From: Flavobacteriaceae bacterium
GTDB lineage: Bacteria; Bacteroidota; Bacteroidia; Flavobacteriales; Flavobacteriaceae
Direction: 5' to 3'
DNA: 5,591 nucleotides
Assembly (NCBI GenBank): GCA_947377425.1
Contig: CANCFZ010000152.1
Location: 1 to 5,591, forward strand
Of this stretch, positions 3,589 to 5,591 are shown piece after piece (the first letter of the stretch is position 1; each line of letters starts with the position of its first letter). Under the pieces are notes generated by a model. The model was not told the DNA's origin, did not search any database, and saw only the letters and a list, made by a program, of their open reading frames with translations. The translations under genes and the position numbers were made by a program.

Positions 3589-5591
3589 ATGTATTTAATA
3601 TTCGATACCGAAACCACAGGATTACCCAAAAAATGGGCCGCACCAATCTCTGATACAGACAACTGGCCAAGATGTGTCCAAATCGCATGGCAACTCCACG
3701 ACAAAATGGGAAATCTTATCGAACATCAAGACTACCTTATCAATCCCGAAGGTTATAATATTCCGTACGATGCCGAAAGAATTCACGGAATTTCTACCGA
3801 ATTAGCACAACAACAAGGAATTCAACTCAAAGAAATGTTGGAGAAATTCAATGTTGCTTTGTCTAAAACCAAATATATAGTTGGGCAAAACGTAGGTTTC
3901 GACGTAAACATCATGGGTTGCGAATTCTTCCGTTTAGGAATAGATTCTCCAATGACGCAAATGCCAGTTTTAGATACTTGTACCGAAGTTACAGCTTCAC
4001 TTTTAAAACTTCCAGGCGGACGCGGTGGAAAATTTAAACTGCCAACATTAACCGAACTTCATCAATACCTTTTCAACCAACCATTTGCAGAGGCACATAA
4101 TGCAACAGCCGACGTTGAAGCTACAACACGTTGTTTTTTTGAATTAATTCGTACCGAAATTTTTACAAAAACAGAACTAGAAGTTGAGCAAGAATATTTC
4201 GAAGATTTTCAGCTTAAAAATCCAAGGTCAATTCAGTTAATTGGATTACAACACATAAATCTTAAAGAAGCTTCCGATAAAATTCGTCAGCAATTTGGCG
4301 ATAATGGAAACGTGCCAATTTCTAAAGAAACACTTTCTACCAATAAGCAAATCCTTATTGATACTGATTTTGTGCATCTTCACAATCATACGCAGTTTTC
4401 GGTATTGCAATCTACAGTATCTGTAAAAGATTTAGTTGCAGCAGCTGTAAAAAATAAAATGCCAGCCGTTGCCATGACCGATATCGGAAACATGATGGGC
4501 GTTTTTCACTTTGTTCGGGATATTTTATACCACAATAAATCGGCAGAAGCCAAAAATAAAACAGCTATTGAAGCAGGCGAAGTTCCAACAGAAACTATAA
4601 TTAAACCAATTGTAGGCTGTGAGTTTTTCGTGTGTGACAACCATAAAGATAAATCAAGAAAAGACAACGGATATCAAATTGTCTTACTGGCAAAAAATAA
4701 AAATGGCTATCATAATTTAGCCAAAATGTCATCCATTGCTTATACTGACGGATTTTATTATGTACCAAGAATCGACCGTGAAATCATCAAGAAATACAAA
4801 GAAGATATCATTGTTTTGTCAGGAAGTTTGTACGGTGAAATTCCAAATAAGGTATTAAATCTTGGCGAAAATCAAGCCGAAGAAGCACTAATTTGGTGGA
4901 AAGAACAATTCGGAGAAGATTTGTACATCGAATTAATGCGTCACAATCAAGAAGATGAAAATCGAGTTAACTCCTCTTTAATTGATTTGGCTCGAAAACA
5001 TAATGTAAAAACGGTTGCGACAAACAATTCGTTTTACATCAATAAACAAGATGCCAACGCTCACGATATTTTGCTTTGTGTTCGTGATGGCGAAAAGCAG
5101 TCTACACCAATTGGTCGTGGTCGCGGCTATCGTTTTGGATTACCCAATCAAGAGTATTATTTCAAGTCGAGTGAGGACATGAAAAAACTTTTTGCCGATT
5201 TGCCCGAAGCCATTTCGAACATTACAGAAATTGTAGATAAAATAGAAATTTTCAATTTAGCTCGTGAGGTTTTACTTCCAATTTTTGAAATTCCAACAGA
5301 ATTTTTAATTGAAGAAGACAAAGCTGACGGAGGAAAACGTGGTGAAAATAAATTTCTTCACCATTTAACTTACGAAGGAGCAAAACGCAGATATGCCGAA
5401 ATCACTCCTGAAATTCAAGAACGTATTGATTTTGAATTACTAACAATTGAGAATTCTGGTTATCCAGGTTATTTCTTAATTGTACAAGATTTCATTGCCG
5501 AAGCAAGAAAAATGGGTGTTTCAGTTGGTCCAGGTCGTGGTTCTGCAGCTGGTTCTGTTGTGGCGTATTGTCTCGGAATTACCAACATCGA
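3589..5591 (+). CDS. dnaE: DNA polymerase III alpha subunit with N-terminal DEDDh exonuclease, 3' end beyond window
   Basis: This is the replicative polymerase subunit; 667 codons are visible of a protein I expect to be near 1,500 residues. Residues 1 to about 190 are a DnaQ/epsilon-like 3'-5' exonuclease: Exo I DTETTG (D6, E8), Exo II with FD at 104-105, Exo III HNATAD (H170, D175), so all DEDDh catalytic residues are present. A linker leads to the PHP domain (about 260-500), starting HLHNHT (H263, H265, H267). Several usual PHP metal ligands are replaced: TDI instead of TDH (I299), YQIVLLAK instead of YH (Q363), and TNNSFY instead of TND-HY (N480, F482). The palm begins with SVGPGRGSAAGS (about 645-656); the PDIDIDF-type catalytic motif lies past the right edge. 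Fusion of the proofreader to alpha is usual in Flavobacteriaceae. The start is set by Exo I lying at residue 6 and by the promoter upstream. Confidence 0.96.
   Translation, partial: MYLIFDTETTGLPKKWAAPISDTDNWPRCVQIAWQLHDKMGNLIEHQDYLINPEGYNIPYDAERIHGISTELAQQQGIQLKEMLEKFNVALSKTKYIVGQNVGFDVNIMGCEFFRLGIDSPMTQMPVLDTCTEVTASLLKLPGGRGGKFKLPTLTELHQYLFNQPFAEAHNATADVEATTRCFFELIRTEIFTKTELEVEQEYFEDFQLKNPRSIQLIGLQHINLKEASDKIRQQFGDNGNVPISKETLSTNKQILIDTDFVHLHNHTQFSVLQSTVSVKDLVAAAVKNKMPAVAMTDIGNMMGVFHFVRDILYHNKSAEAKNKTAIEAGEVPTETIIKPIVGCEFFVCDNHKDKSRKDNGYQIVLLAKNKNGYHNLAKMSSIAYTDGFYYVPRIDREIIKKYKEDIIVLSGSLYGEIPNKVLNLGENQAEEALIWWKEQFGEDLYIELMRHNQEDENRVNSSLIDLARKHNVKTVATNNSFYINKQDANAHDILLCVRDGEKQSTPIGRGRGYRFGLPNQEYYFKSSEDMKKLFADLPEAISNITEIVDKIEIFNLAREVLLPIFEIPTEFLIEEDKADGGKRGENKFLHHLTYEGAKRRYAEITPEIQERIDFELLTIENSGYPGYFLIVQDFIAEARKMGVSVGPGRGSAAGSVVAYCLGITNI

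Overview
The window looks like chromosomal DNA from a member of the Flavobacteriaceae, most likely Flavobacterium or a close relative. Four things point there: AT-rich DNA with no clear Shine-Dalgarno sequences, four upstream -7 boxes matching the Bacteroidetes consensus TAnnTTTG, a ribosomal protein S16 with a long acidic alanine/glutamate tail, and a DNA polymerase III alpha subunit carrying its own N-terminal DnaQ-like exonuclease. The organism call comes from protein and promoter style, not from a database match.

Left part (1-1860, minus strand): a translation operon is read right to left as rpsP (ribosomal protein S16), rimM (16S processing/30S maturation factor) and a tRNA1(Val) adenine-N6 methyltransferase (trmN6, cut by the left edge). 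A promoter and a small leader hairpin precede rpsP. S16 and RimM act in the same 30S assembly pathway and the methyltransferase modifies a tRNA. The trmD and rplS genes that follow rimM in many proteobacteria are absent here.

Middle part (1861-3296, plus strand): two monocistronic units, each with its own promoter and intrinsic terminator. The first encodes a small secreted lipoprotein that looks like a flavobacterial DUF6252-type protein with an extra glycine-rich module inserted. The second encodes a glycine-rich RRM RNA-binding protein, a candidate post-transcriptional regulator or RNA chaperone.

Right part (3297-5591): a 292-base gene-free stretch holds a structured, probably interspersed, intergenic element of about 97 bases with at least three stem-loops, then a Bacteroidetes promoter and a 14-bp tandem repeat. 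The promoter serves dnaE, of which the first 667 codons are visible: an intact DEDDh exonuclease domain, a PHP domain that has lost several metal ligands, and the start of the polymerase palm. The gene runs off the right edge before the catalytic aspartates.

Most of the window is conserved housekeeping DNA. The parts most worth a second look are the structured element before dnaE, the domain insertion in the lipoprotein, the rpsP leader hairpin, and the pairing of a decayed PHP domain with an in-cis proofreading exonuclease.
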